In this document: one piece after another, positions 42,553-51,504 of the stretch
Position numbering within the stretch: the first letter of the stretch is position 1
How the letters are laid out: every line of letters begins with the position of its first letter
Assembly: GCA_964448675.1 (NCBI GenBank)
Contig: CAYUZU010000007.1
Location: forward strand, 1 to 64,000
DNA: 64,000 bases
Direction of reading: 5' to 3'
Source of the DNA: CAYUZU01 sp964448675
GTDB lineage: Bacteria > Planctomycetota > Phycisphaerae > UBA1845 > Fen-1342
Notes under the pieces: generated by a model
What the model saw: the letters and a program-made list of their open reading frames with translations, nothing else
What the model was told of the DNA's origin: nothing
Database searches by the model: none
Program-made: the position numbers and the translations under genes

Positions 42553-43934
42553 GCGACGAATTGTTCAAAGGTTATCGCGGCCCCGGCCGGGCGGTGCTGG
42601 AGAAGCACGGCGTCGGTGTGTGGAGTGACGTCGAGGTGCAGTCGCTGCGCGGCAGCTTCCGGGGGCTCGTCCTGCCCCGGTCCGAGACCGCCGACGACCG
42701 GCACATCGTGCTCAAGCTGGCCAGTGGCTACAACATCGGCGTTGCCAGCGAGACCATCACCGGCATGACCGAGCACGGCCGCCGCGAAGCGCACTACAAG
42801 ATCCCCGAAAAGGCCTTTCCCTACGACGAGGGCAAACCCAACATTGTCCTGTTCGGCACGGGCGGCACCATCGCCAGTCGACTCGACTATCGCACCGGGG
42901 CCGTGATCCCCGCGTTCTCGCCGGGCGAGCTGTACGGATCCGTGCCGGAGCTGGCCGATGTCTGCAATCTGGAGACCGAGAAGCTCTTTGGTGTGTTCAG
43001 CGAGAACATGGGCCGCGCGCAGTACATCACGCTCGCCGAGCGCATCGGGCAGGCGATTCGCGAAGGGGTCGACGGCGTCGTCATCGGCCACGGCACGGAC
43101 ACGATGCACCACACGGCGGCGGTGCTGACGTTCATGGTGCAGAACCCGCCGGTGCCGATCGTAATGGTCGGCTCCCAGCGGTCGAGCGATCGGCCATCAT
43201 CGGATGCGGCGATCAACCTGATCAGCGCGGTCAAGGCGGCCGCCGAGAGTGACATGGCCGAGGTACTGGTGTGCATGTTCGGGCCGACGTCCGACGAGTA
43301 TTGCCTGCTGCACCGCGGCACGCGTGTGCGCAAGATGCACTCGAGCTATCGCTCGACGTTTCGCACGATCGGCGACGTGCCGATGGCGATGATCGACCAG
43401 CACCGCATCACGCCGTTGCGGCACGATCACAAGCCGCGCCGCAAGGACCGCGACGTCGTCATCACGCCGACGTTCGAGGAGAAGGTCACGATCCTCTATT
43501 ACTACCCCGGGATGCAGCCGGATGTCGTGGATGCGATCGTCGAGAAAGGGTATCGCGGAATTGTCATCGCGGGCACGGGCCTGGGGCACGTGAACAAACC
43601 GCTGTACCCGGCGCTCAAGCGGGCGGCAGAGGCCGGCGTCCATGTGTACATGACGGTGCAGACGCTGTGGGGCTACGTGCAGATGTACGTGTACGAGACT
43701 GGCCGCGAGATCATGGAGCTGGGTGTGGTGCCGGCGGCGAACATGCTGCCGGAAGTCGCCTACATGAAGCTCTGCTGGGCACTGGGACAGACGGATGACC
43801 GCGACAAGGTGCAACGGCTGATGCTGACGCCGGTGGCAGACGAGATCACCGAGCGCGAGCCATACAACGGTTACCTCGTGTTTCAGGGCGAGATCCCCGA
43901 AGTGCAGGAGTTTATTCGGGAGATCAAGAGATGA
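42549..43934 (+). CDS. gatD: Glu-tRNA(Gln) amidotransferase subunit D (asparaginase-type GatD)
   Basis: A 461-residue glutaminase subunit releasing ammonia for GatE. An N-terminal beta domain of about 85 residues (LRGSFRGLVLPRSETADDRH, LKLASGYNIGV) is typical of GatD and absent from simple L-asparaginases. The asparaginase domain has IVLFGTGGTIASRLDYRTG with the first catalytic threonine, IGHGTDTMHHTAAVLTFMV with the second Thr-Asp pair, and SSDAAINLISAVKAA with the lysine region. GAVIPAFSPGEL is also GatD-like. Translation is coupled to gatE. An independent L-asparaginase is a poor fit given the N-terminal domain and neighbour. Confidence 0.88.
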   Translation: MSDELFKGYRGPGRAVLEKHGVGVWSDVEVQSLRGSFRGLVLPRSETADDRHIVLKLASGYNIGVASETITGMTEHGRREAHYKIPEKAFPYDEGKPNIVLFGTGGTIASRLDYRTGAVIPAFSPGELYGSVPELADVCNLETEKLFGVFSENMGRAQYITLAERIGQAIREGVDGVVIGHGTDTMHHTAAVLTFMVQNPPVPIVMVGSQRSSDRPSSDAAINLISAVKAAAESDMAEVLVCMFGPTSDEYCLLHRGTRVRKMHSSYRSTFRTIGDVPMAMIDQHRITPLRHDHKPRRKDRDVVITPTFEEKVTILYYYPGMQPDVVDAIVEKGYRGIVIAGTGLGHVNKPLYPALKRAAEAGVHVYMTVQTLWGYVQMYVYETGREIMELGVVPAANMLPEVAYMKLCWALGQTDDRDKVQRLMLTPVADEITEREPYNGYLVFQGEIPEVQEFIREIKR

Positions 43935-43993
43935 GAGCGACGCCGCGGCGGAGGGCTTCGGCTGTGCCGTCTCCTGAGCACTGAAGCCGACAG

Positions 43994-44893
43994 TCAGTTG
44001 CCACGCTTCTCGAGCTTCTCCAACACTGCACGCACCTCGGCGAAAGCCGCCGGCGGGTAAATGCAGACCAACTGCGGCGTCGCGTCGTGTCTTGACGTCG
44101 GTCGCGTTTCGATGCCGGCACGCGATACGTCGAGATACTGCAACCGGCCGTCGCTGCGCACGAAGCCCTTCAGCCGATACAGCGTGCCGCGGATGGGCTC
44201 GAGCAGCGCCGCGAGTTGATGCACGTCGAGATCATCACGTGGCGTGATCTGCATCCGGCCATAGTTCGGGTCGGTGCAAAGGGCGTAATCGCCGGTGAGG
44301 GTGGTGGGACGGGCGTCAGCGAAAAGGTCAACCGCGACGTCGGCATAGCGCGCGCGGTGGATGACGAGGTCGGGATTGATCGCGCCCAGTTGCCGTTCGG
44401 TCGCGCCGAGCGCCGCTTCATCATGCAGGTCGACCTTGTTGATGATCGCGACGCCTGCGGCTTCGACCTGCGCCCGAATGTTCGGCAGCGTCTCGAGCAA
44501 ATCGCCAAACGTGTCCGGGTCCACGATGCTGATGATGGTGGCGAGGTGAAAGGCCTCGTCGAGCCTCGTCTCGGCGAGCATCTGCGCGACGACCTTGGGG
44601 TCGGCGATCCCGCTGGCCTCGATGATCACGCCGTCGATCGCCGCGTGTTTGTCGGCGATCTCGCGCAAGCGACCTATGAAATCCGTCACCAGGCAGCGAC
44701 AGAAGATGCTGCCCCCGGCAATCGTGACGAGCTGATCCGGTGGCAGGTCGAGCAATTGCCCGTCGACATCGGTGGGGGAGAACTCGTTGACGAGGTAGAC
44801 GATGCGGCGCTCGCGCAGTCGTTCGACGCAGCGTTGCAGGAACGTCGTCTTGCCGCTGCCGAGAAAGCCGGTGACGAGCGAGACTGGAATCAT
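43994..44893 (-). CDS. G3E-family GTPase (CobW/COG0523)
   Basis: A 299-residue metallochaperone-type GTPase. Walker A is VTGFLGSGKTTFL, Walker B/G3E appear around GVIIEASGIADP, and the base-specificity motif is INKVDLHDE. The metal-binding CxCC of the family is reduced to GGSIFCRCL (CxC). A C-terminal CobW_C-like domain (LLEPIRGTLYRLKGFVRSDG) closes the protein. Members insert Co, Zn, Fe or Ni or support corrinoid enzymes. It lies 13 bases after a URO-D/methyltransferase-like gene, which suggests it activates that protein or its corrinoid partner. It converges on gatD. Confidence 0.87.
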   Translation of the reverse strand: MIPVSLVTGFLGSGKTTFLQRCVERLRERRIVYLVNEFSPTDVDGQLLDLPPDQLVTIAGGSIFCRCLVTDFIGRLREIADKHAAIDGVIIEASGIADPKVVAQMLAETRLDEAFHLATIISIVDPDTFGDLLETLPNIRAQVEAAGVAIINKVDLHDEAALGATERQLGAINPDLVIHRARYADVAVDLFADARPTTLTGDYALCTDPNYGRMQITPRDDLDVHQLAALLEPIRGTLYRLKGFVRSDGRLQYLDVSRAGIETRPTSRHDATPQLVCIYPPAAFAEVRAVLEKLEKRGN

Positions 44894-44906
44894 GAGCGCA
44901 CGCGGT

Positions 44907-46277
44907 TCAGGCTCCCTGCTTCTTGGCGGCGGCGTCTTCGAGGGCCTGCACGAGCGTGTTCACGTCGGGGATGATCGACGCGAACGTCGGCACGCCGTCG
45001 ATGCAGATCGACGGAATCGCATCGACCTTGAGCTTGTTCATGTAGCCCAGCCCCGCATGCGTCGTGATCTTCCGCTCGCAGACGCGGACGTTCCCCGCGC
45101 AGCGCGTGGCGGCTTCGGCCGCGGCGGCAACCATGTACTGGCACGGAGCGCAGGACGCCGAGTCGAGCGTCACGACGTCGACGATCACATCGTTCTCGGC
45201 GGCGTAGTCGGGAATCGGCACGTCATCGAACGAGGCCGCGGCCTTGGCGCGCAGCGTCGTGGCGGCGACATGCCGCTGATAATCGTCGTGGACCATCTGG
45301 GCGACCGCTTGGAGGTTGCGCTCGGGTGTGTGGTAGGGCAAGTCGCAGCCCGGGGCGAGGACGAAGCCGTTGGTGCCGCCGATCTCCATGCAGCGCAGCG
45401 CGTCGAGCCGCGCATCATCCTCGTCTCCGAGGAGCAGCGCGGTGGTCAGCTTGAGGTTGCCGCCGAAAGAGCGCTGGTACTTGGCGCCGAGCTCCTTGCA
45501 CATTTCGAGCGGGACGTTTTCGTCGATAGAGACGTTGTCACAATTGGTGCGGCACATGGCTTCGAGATTGCGCGTGGCGTTGCCGCAGACGAACATCGAA
45601 GAATAGGCGCCGCGCTCACGCACGTGATCGAAGATGGCGTCCACGTGTGGCTTGACGAATTCGTCGAAATGCGTGGGCGAAATCTGGCTGGTCATCGGAT
45701 CGACAACCGGGATGATGTCGGCCCCGTGGTCGATGTAGGCGTCGGCGGCCTGCTTGCCGACGGCGGCACAGAACGCCAGCACCTGCGTGACGCGGCCGGG
45801 ATCACGCCGCAGCAGCAGGAAGATCTCGTTGCCCATCAGGTGCAGCGCGAGCGTGAACGGCCCCGTGATCAGGCCGTACAGGGCGGTGTCGTCGCCCATC
45901 TGCTTCTTCACGCAGTCCAGCGCCTGGAGCACGATCGGAAAGCGGCCCAGGCTGGCGTCGAAGCCGCGCAGGTCGGAGATCTGCGCGTTGGTGAGTGGGT
46001 GGCTGATGACGGCCGGTGGCGTCTCGTCAGCCCAGCGCAGCTCGCAGCCAAGCACTTCCGCCTCGAGTTGCAGGTCGAACACGATGGGTAGCCCATCCGG
46101 CAGGTAGAGCTCTTTGGCGCGGGTCAGGCCGCGGACGATGTGGTCGTCCGAGCGCAGGTACTCGGTCGCCGTCGTGCCGATCAGCTTGCCGCCGTGCACG
46201 CCGACGAACGGGATCCACGGCGCCCGGGGCGTCGCTTCGTTGCGGATGGCTCGCAGGAGGATTTCCTTACCGTTCAC
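44907..46277 (-). CDS. URO-D/MtaA-type methyltransferase fused to a thioredoxin domain
   Basis: A 456-residue fusion. Residues about 1-360 are a uroporphyrinogen-decarboxylase-superfamily barrel of the MtaA/CmuA methyltransferase branch rather than HemE: WIPFVGVHGGKLIG, YGLITGPFTLALHLMG, HGADIIPVVDPMTSQISP, FVCGNATRNLEAM, VLAPGCDLPYHTPE. Residues about 370-456 form a thioredoxin fold with an intact CxxC (SASCAPCQYM) and the cis-Pro region VDAIPSICIDGVP. GTG 46277 is chosen, with CGGAG six bases before it. Methyl transfer to a thiol or corrinoid with on-board redox control is inferred. It is followed by a G3E GTPase, probably co-transcribed. Confidence 0.83.
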   Translation of the reverse strand: MNGKEILLRAIRNEATPRAPWIPFVGVHGGKLIGTTATEYLRSDDHIVRGLTRAKELYLPDGLPIVFDLQLEAEVLGCELRWADETPPAVISHPLTNAQISDLRGFDASLGRFPIVLQALDCVKKQMGDDTALYGLITGPFTLALHLMGNEIFLLLRRDPGRVTQVLAFCAAVGKQAADAYIDHGADIIPVVDPMTSQISPTHFDEFVKPHVDAIFDHVRERGAYSSMFVCGNATRNLEAMCRTNCDNVSIDENVPLEMCKELGAKYQRSFGGNLKLTTALLLGDEDDARLDALRCMEIGGTNGFVLAPGCDLPYHTPERNLQAVAQMVHDDYQRHVAATTLRAKAAASFDDVPIPDYAAENDVIVDVVTLDSASCAPCQYMVAAAAEAATRCAGNVRVCERKITTHAGLGYMNKLKVDAIPSICIDGVPTFASIIPDVNTLVQALEDAAAKKQGA

Positions 46278-46337
46278 GGGATGCTCCGATGCACGCTTCT
46301 GGTCTGGAGATAATCGGGCCCAGCGATCAAACACGGT

Positions 46338-46343
46338 AGTATA
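46338..46343 (-). promoter_or_regulatory. -10 box upstream of the URO-D-thioredoxin gene
   Basis: TATACT on the minus strand about 60 bases before GTG 46277. No convincing -35 at 17 bases. Confidence 0.4.
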
Positions 46344-46452
46344 GCGGGTCGTCAAGCCGCGCGTTGCACCTCCCGCGGACGTCCGCAATAATCCGCAACG
46401 ACACGTTTCCTGATCACTTCGGGCCCCCAAAGTCTCGCACACGGAGCGCGTC

Positions 46453-48000
46453 ATGACCGAATTCGTGATAGATCATCTTGTGATCATTTCGTTCTCGGCC
46501 TACACCGTCGCGATTGTCGCCCTCGGGCTGTACTCGGCCCGCTTCGCCCGCCGAAGCGACGAGGATTTCTTCCTCGCCGGCCGCTCGCTCGGGCCATGGG
46601 TGGGGGCCTTGTCGGCGGCGGCGTCGAGCGAGTCCGGCTGGGTGACGCTGGGGCTGGTCGGCTGGGCGTTTACGAACGGGTTCGCGGCCTACTGGATCAT
46701 CCCCGGGTGCCTGCTGGGCTACTTGTTCAACTGGCTCGTTCTGGCCGGGCCGATGAGTGACCGGGCGCGGCAACTTCAGGCGCTGACGCTGCCCGACTTC
46801 TTCGCGTTTCACTTTCGCGAGCGCGTCCCCATCGTGCGCATCTTGTCCGTCATCGTGATCCTCGTCGCGATGCTGCTGTATGTGGCCGCCCAGCTCGCGG
46901 CGGCGGGCAAGGCCTTCTCCGTCGCGTTCGAGAACGTGCACTACTCGGCCGGCGTGCTGATCGGCGCCGGGATCGTGCTGCTCTACACGGTCAGCGGCGG
47001 GTTTCGGGCCGTGTCTTGGACCGATTTCCTCCAGGCCCTGCTCATGGTCGGTACCCTCGTCATCTTCCCCATCTACCTGCTGGCCACACACGACGGCTAT
47101 GGCTTCGTCACCGGTACGCTTGACGCGGTCGCACCAACGGGCGGTCAGCCCGGCGACCTCTTGCGGTTCCTGCCGCGCTTCGAATTCACCGGGCCGGCCC
47201 TGGCGGCGGCGATGATCGGGTTCCTGCTCGGGCACGGGGCGCTGGGGATCAACTTCGGTTATCCCGGGCAGCCGCACGTGCTCGTGCGATTCCTGGCACT
47301 GCGCGACAGGAAGGACGCCCGCGCCGCGGCCGTGATCGCCTTCACCTGGGGACTGTTCGTGTACTGGGGTGCCGTGACCGTCGGCGTTTTCGCCCGCGCC
47401 ATGGCGGCACGCGGTGCCGAGTGGACCGCCGCAATTCAGGCAGACAACGAGGTCGGCTTGGTCGTGGCCGCGATGAATCTGCTCCCGGGCGTGTTGTCGG
47501 GGCTGGTGCTGGCGGCTGTGCTTGCGGCGATCTGCTCGACGGCCGACAGCCAGCTCGTCGTGGCGGCATCCTCCGGGGCAAACGACCTGTGGGCCCGGGT
47601 GGTGAAACGCGATGCGACCGGCACGCACCCTTGGGTCAACCGGGCGTTCGTGGCGGGCATGGGGCTGGTGGCCGTGCTGCTGGTCTTCGAGTCGCGCGTG
47701 AAGGTCTATGAATACGTGCTGACTTACGGCTGGGCGATTCTCGGGGCGTCGTTCGGGCCGCAGGTGATCCTGCTGCTGCTGTGGCGACGCGCATCGTATG
47801 TGGGTTGCGTTGGTGGCATGCTGACCGGCTTTGTCGGGGCGGTTGCGTGGAAGTACTTCCTCAACAACAACATCGGCGGCATCGAGGTCTACAACCTGCC
47901 GCTGGCGTTCATGGCGGCGCTGATCGTCAACGTCCTGCTGAGCCTCGTGCGGCCCGACGAGCACGGCGCGCCCGAAACCACCCCGGCGGCGCGCGGCTGA
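46453..48000 (+). CDS. Sodium:solute symporter family transporter (SSS, PutP-like)
   Basis: A 515-residue inner-membrane transporter with about 13 hydrophobic helices and family marks: DEDFFLAGRSLGPWVGALSA near the N-terminus, FRERVPIVRILSVIVILVAM, YTVSGGFRAVSWTDFLQALL, and the sodium-site signature AICSTADSQLVVAASSG in TM8. It most resembles PutP proline or pantothenate-type carriers; substrate cannot be read. CGGAG lies six bases before the ATG. It is divergent from the URO-D-thioredoxin gene and stands alone on its strand. Confidence 0.9.
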   Translation: MTEFVIDHLVIISFSAYTVAIVALGLYSARFARRSDEDFFLAGRSLGPWVGALSAAASSESGWVTLGLVGWAFTNGFAAYWIIPGCLLGYLFNWLVLAGPMSDRARQLQALTLPDFFAFHFRERVPIVRILSVIVILVAMLLYVAAQLAAAGKAFSVAFENVHYSAGVLIGAGIVLLYTVSGGFRAVSWTDFLQALLMVGTLVIFPIYLLATHDGYGFVTGTLDAVAPTGGQPGDLLRFLPRFEFTGPALAAAMIGFLLGHGALGINFGYPGQPHVLVRFLALRDRKDARAAAVIAFTWGLFVYWGAVTVGVFARAMAARGAEWTAAIQADNEVGLVVAAMNLLPGVLSGLVLAAVLAAICSTADSQLVVAASSGANDLWARVVKRDATGTHPWVNRAFVAGMGLVAVLLVFESRVKVYEYVLTYGWAILGASFGPQVILLLLWRRASYVGCVGGMLTGFVGAVAWKYFLNNNIGGIEVYNLPLAFMAALIVNVLLSLVRPDEHGAPETTPAARG

Positions 48001-48127
48001 CGTGCTCGCATGCGTGCCTACGGCGCAGTATGCTGTCGAGACTGCCGGTCTTGACCGGCGGCGGCATGGCAGCGGCGGCAGGGCCCCGCGGCACACCTGG
48101 TGATTCAACGCGAGCGGAGTGAACCCG

Positions 48128-49087
48128 ATGAAGATCCTCATTGCTGACAAGTTCGAAGACAGTGGCCTCGAAGAGCTCAGGAAGATCGCGGATGAGGTGA
48201 CGCGCGAACCCGAGCTCAAGGACGATGCGCTGACACAGCGTATCACGGACTTCGACCCGACCGTGCTCATCGTGCGGTCGACCAAGGTGCAGCCGCCGCA
48301 ACTGGCCGCGGCCAAGTCGCTCAAGCTCATCATCCGGGCGGGGTCGGGCTACGACACGATCGATACCGCGACCGCCAAGGAGAAGGACATCGCAGTGTCG
48401 AATTGTCCCGGCATGAACGCGGTGGCGGTGGCCGAGTTGGCGATGGGGCACCTCATCAACCTCGATCGGCGGATCGCGGACAACGTTGCCGACCTGCGGG
48501 CCCACAAGTGGGACAAGAAGGGCTACAGCAAGGCCCGCGGCCTGAAGACCAGCACCCTCGGCATCGTGGGCGTCGGCCGCATCGGCGTCGAGCTGGCCAA
48601 GCGGGCGCTGGCCTTCGACATGAAGGTGATCTGGTTCGACGTGGTGCCCGACCTCAAGCCGCTGGAGCACCCCAACTTTCAGCGGGTCGACATGGATACG
48701 CTGCTGCGCGAGGCCGACTACATCTCGCTGCACGTGCCCGGCACCGGCGAGACCAGGCACCTGATCAACGCCGAACGCCTGAAGCTGATGAAGCCGCACG
48801 CCTGCGTCATCAACACCAGCCGGGCATCGGTTATTGATGAGCCCGCTCTCATGGCGGCCTTGAAGGCGGGCACGATCCGGGCTGCCGCGCTGGATGTGTA
48901 CGAGAACGAGCCCGCCGCGGACGCCAAGGAAATCCAGTCGCCGTTGTGCGATTTGCCCAACTTGTACGGCACGCACCACATTGGTGCCTCGACAGAGCAG
49001 GCGCAGCTCGCGGTGGCCGAGGAGACCGTGCGGATCGTGCGGGAATTCGCCAGCACCAGGATCGCGGTGAATCGGGTCAACCCGTAG
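48128..49087 (+). CDS. D-3-phosphoglycerate dehydrogenase-like 2-hydroxyacid dehydrogenase
   Basis: A 319-residue NAD-dependent D-2-hydroxyacid dehydrogenase; CGGAG eight bases before ATG 48128 decides the start over GTG 48119. It has LKLIIRAGSGYDTID, the NAD loop LGIVGVGRIGVELAKRAL, the catalytic Arg in TSRASVIDEPAL, the Glu near AALDVYENEPA, and the His in HHIGASTEQAQ. The AGSGYDTID and IGAS patterns favour SerA over formate or lactate dehydrogenases. There is no ACT or regulatory domain, so it would be the short, non-serine-inhibited type. It converges on the flavin reductase gene with only four bases between stops. Confidence 0.8.
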   Translation: MKILIADKFEDSGLEELRKIADEVTREPELKDDALTQRITDFDPTVLIVRSTKVQPPQLAAAKSLKLIIRAGSGYDTIDTATAKEKDIAVSNCPGMNAVAVAELAMGHLINLDRRIADNVADLRAHKWDKKGYSKARGLKTSTLGIVGVGRIGVELAKRALAFDMKVIWFDVVPDLKPLEHPNFQRVDMDTLLREADYISLHVPGTGETRHLINAERLKLMKPHACVINTSRASVIDEPALMAALKAGTIRAAALDVYENEPAADAKEIQSPLCDLPNLYGTHHIGASTEQAQLAVAEETVRIVREFASTRIAVNRVNP

Positions 49088-49091
49088 CCGG

Positions 49092-49712
49092 TCAGACCTC
49101 GGGGATTCTCATCTCGTAGGGCTCGGCGGCGTCGGCATACCAGGAGCCGCCGAGCCGGCCGACGGTGTGGAGCTTGTGCGGGTCGGGAACGCCGTTGTCG
49201 TCGAGGATGCGGTCGTCGGCGTGGATGGCGACGATGTCGCCGAAGATGACGTTGCCGCTGCCGGGGCCGCCGTCGCCGAGCAGCTTGATCTCGCGCAGGC
49301 GGCACTCGATGTTGACGGGGGCTTCCTTGACGAGCGGGGCCTGGACCTTTGTCGCGGAGGCGGGGGTCAGGCCGCAGAGGGTGAATTCGCTCTGGCCGTA
49401 CGGATACAGGCCCGCGCAGGCCACCATCTTGGCCCCCAGCTCGGTGGAGACGGTGGCGACAACGAACTCGCGCGTCTGTTCGATGTTGTGGTAGGTGTCC
49501 TTGTGCTTGCCGTGGCGGTTGACCGTCGGGCAGACGATGACCACGGGCGGGTTGGCGGACACCATGTTGTAGAAGCTGTAGGGGGCCAGGTTTTGCGAGC
49601 CATCGGCCCCGCGCGTCGCGACGAGCGCGATCGGCCGCGGGTTGATGAACCCGATGCACAGCTTGTAGATCTCACGCCAGTGCTTCTGCCCCGTCGCGAT
49701 GTCGACATACAT
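49092..49712 (-). CDS. Flavin reductase-like FMN-binding protein (DIM6/NTAB family)
   Basis: A 206-residue split-barrel flavoprotein. It has INPRPIALVATRGADGSQN, APYSFYNMVSANPPVVIVCP and an EFVVATVSTELG strand as in the flavin reductase/nitrilotriacetate monooxygenase component family; FMN binding is predicted, and NAD(P)H-dependent flavin reduction is one possibility. ATG 49712 overlaps the end of folK by 41 bases; GGGAG lies ten bases upstream. It is the last of three same-strand overlapping genes. Confidence 0.83.
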   Translation of the reverse strand: MYVDIATGQKHWREIYKLCIGFINPRPIALVATRGADGSQNLAPYSFYNMVSANPPVVIVCPTVNRHGKHKDTYHNIEQTREFVVATVSTELGAKMVACAGLYPYGQSEFTLCGLTPASATKVQAPLVKEAPVNIECRLREIKLLGDGGPGSGNVIFGDIVAIHADDRILDDNGVPDPHKLHTVGRLGGSWYADAAEPYEMRIPEV

Positions 49713-50184
49713 GATGCGGAGTCTCCCGGCGCGCGGCACTGCGCAGGCGCCGTGCGGCGACGAGGCGCCCCAGGTCGCACACTTCGGCCAGCGGCTGCAT
49801 CACGAAACTGCGCTGCCACATGCGTGGGTGCGGCACGGACAGCCCGGCTTCGTCGATGACGCAGTCGCGGAAGATCAAGAGGTCCAGATCCAGGGTGCGC
49901 GGGCCGTTGGGGGTCCGCCGTTCGCGCCCATGACGCTGCTCGGTTTCCAGCAGCCGATCCAGCAGCTGGTGCGGCTCGAGCTCGGTGGCGAGCTCGGCCA
50001 CGGCGTTCAGGTATAGCGGTTGGTCGGCGGGGCCGCCGACGGGTTCGGTTTCGTGCAGACTGGAGCAGCGCAGCACGCGAATGTCGCCGCCCTCCTCGAG
50101 CTCGCACAGGGCGTCGCGGATGTGCTGTTCGCGGTCTCCCAGGTTCGAGCCCAGCCCGATGAAGATGCCACCATGCCCTACCAT
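49672..50184 (-). CDS. folK: 2-amino-4-hydroxy-6-hydroxymethyldihydropteridine pyrophosphokinase (FolK)
   Basis: Folate-pathway HPPK of 170 residues, pyrophosphorylating 6-hydroxymethyl-dihydropterin. Motifs: IFIGLGSNLGDREQHI, SSLHETEPVGGPADQPLYLN, the metal-binding GPRTLDLDLLIF and the closing VPHPRMWQRSFVMQPLAEV. The ATG overlaps the stop of the upstream aminotransferase by seven bases. The last 14 codons run into the flavin reductase gene, so its Arg-rich tail is likely non-essential. Confidence 0.93.
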   Translation of the reverse strand: MVGHGGIFIGLGSNLGDREQHIRDALCELEEGGDIRVLRCSSLHETEPVGGPADQPLYLNAVAELATELEPHQLLDRLLETEQRHGRERRTPNGPRTLDLDLLIFRDCVIDEAGLSVPHPRMWQRSFVMQPLAEVCDLGRLVAARRLRSAARRETPHHVCRHRDGAEALA

Positions 50185-51347
50185 TGAAGTCCTCGCATCC
50201 GTTCGACGGCCATCCGAATCCGTTCATCCGGCACGCAGAGGGAGAAGCGCACGTAGCCCTCGGCGGACGGGCCGAAGCCCGCCCCGGGAACGCCGACAAT
50301 GTCAGCTTCCTCGAGCAGCCGCGTACACACGGTCAGGGATTCGCACCCGTCCGGGACCCGCGCCCAGACGTAGAAAGTGGCGCGCGGGGGTTCGGCCTTG
50401 AACCCCAGCGCTTGCAGTCCGCTGCAGAGCAGCTCGGCGCGCGGGCGGTACAACTGGCGGGCCGCGACCACATCCGGGTGGTCGTACTGGGCATACGCGG
50501 CACACGCCGCCTCCTGAATCGCCGGAAACGCGCCGCTGTCGTAGTTCGCCTTCACCCGCCGGAGGGCGGCAATCGCGTCAGCATTGCCGACCACGAATCC
50601 GATGCGCCAGCCGGTCATGTTGAAGGTCTTGGATGCCGAATGGAACTCGACCGCCACATCCCGCGCTCCGGGCACCTGGAGCACGCTCGGCGGCGGGCTG
50701 TCGTCGAAGTACACCTCATTATAGGCCGCATCGCTCGCCAGCAGCAGATCGTGCTCATGGGCGAAGGCCACCGCACGCTCGAAGTACGCGAGGTCGGCGG
50801 TCGCGGCGGTGGGGTTGTTCGGGTAGTTCAGGTACATCAGGGCCGCCTGCCGCGCGACACCCGGGGCGATCCCATCGAGGTCGATCCGCCAGCCGTGCGC
50901 GGCCGACAGATCGAGCGTGATCGGCTCCGCGCCCGCGAAGATGGTCCCCGCACGGTACGCCGGATAGCCCGGCACGGGCACCAGCACGGCCTGGCCGGGA
51001 TTGACGACGGCCTGGGGCAGGTGAGCGATGCCCTCCTTGCTGCCGATGAGCACGAGCACCTCGGCCTGCGGATCGAGGTCGACGCCGTAGCGGCGGTTGA
51101 AGAACCGCGCGATCTCCTGCCGCAGCGACGGCCAGCCGCCCGCCAGGTCGTAGCGGTGGCAGCGCGTCTGGCGCAGCGCCTGGTTCATGGCGTCGCGAAT
51201 AAACGGCGGCGGGGGCTCATCGGGGTCGCCCACACCGAAATCGATCACCTCGCGGCCGGCCTGCAGGGCGGCAAGCTTGCGGCGCGTGATGTCGGCGAAC
51301 AGGTATGGGGGAAGGGCGTCGAGTCTTTCACTCTGCGCGACGGGCAT
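50178..51347 (-). CDS. PLP-dependent class I/II aminotransferase, DapL-like
   Basis: A 389-residue fold-type I aminotransferase. Motifs: REVIDFGVGDPDEPPP, YDLAGGWPSLRQEIARFF, YLNYPNNPTAATA, SDAAYNEVYFDD, the PLP lysine in SASKTFNMTGWRIGFV, and a C-terminal arginine in GYVRFSLCVPDE. The pattern is nearest LL-diaminopimelate aminotransferase (DapL) or aspartate-type enzymes; substrate is not certain. Start ATG 51347 gives the family N-terminus (SERLDALPPYLFADI). It heads an overlapping unit with folK and the flavin reductase. Confidence 0.85.
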   Translation of the reverse strand: MPVAQSERLDALPPYLFADITRRKLAALQAGREVIDFGVGDPDEPPPPFIRDAMNQALRQTRCHRYDLAGGWPSLRQEIARFFNRRYGVDLDPQAEVLVLIGSKEGIAHLPQAVVNPGQAVLVPVPGYPAYRAGTIFAGAEPITLDLSAAHGWRIDLDGIAPGVARQAALMYLNYPNNPTAATADLAYFERAVAFAHEHDLLLASDAAYNEVYFDDSPPPSVLQVPGARDVAVEFHSASKTFNMTGWRIGFVVGNADAIAALRRVKANYDSGAFPAIQEAACAAYAQYDHPDVVAARQLYRPRAELLCSGLQALGFKAEPPRATFYVWARVPDGCESLTVCTRLLEEADIVGVPGAGFGPSAEGYVRFSLCVPDERIRMAVERMRGLQW

Positions 51348-51394
51348 GAAGACACCAAAGAACCAACACCCGGGACGACCGTACCAAGGCCCGA

Positions 51395-51423
51395 AGCTTA
51401 GTGAACCATTACGAATCCGTAAA
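51395..51423 (-). promoter_or_regulatory. Promoter candidate of the aminotransferase operon
   Basis: TTTACG (-35), 17-base spacer, TAAGCT (-10) on the minus strand, about 48 bases before ATG 51347. Confidence 0.4.
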
Positions 51424-51475
51424 GGCCAGCCACGGCCGGGAGCCCTTGCGGCGGACCGCAAAACCCGATTCCGGC

Positions 51476-51504
51476 TGGCAATAGCCTTTCGCGGCTGTTA
51501 CAAT
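51476..51504 (+). promoter_or_regulatory. Promoter candidate of korAB
   Basis: TGGCAA (-35), 17-base spacer, TACAAT (-10) inside an extended TGTTACAAT. Confidence 0.5.

Noticed and set aside
46338..46362. TTGACG upstream of TATACT as a -35
   Set aside because: Only six bases separate them, far from the 16-18 needed.
46414..48333. A 639-codon minus-strand frame opposite the SSS transporter
   Set aside because: Antisense shadow rich in Arg, His and Gln with no domain.
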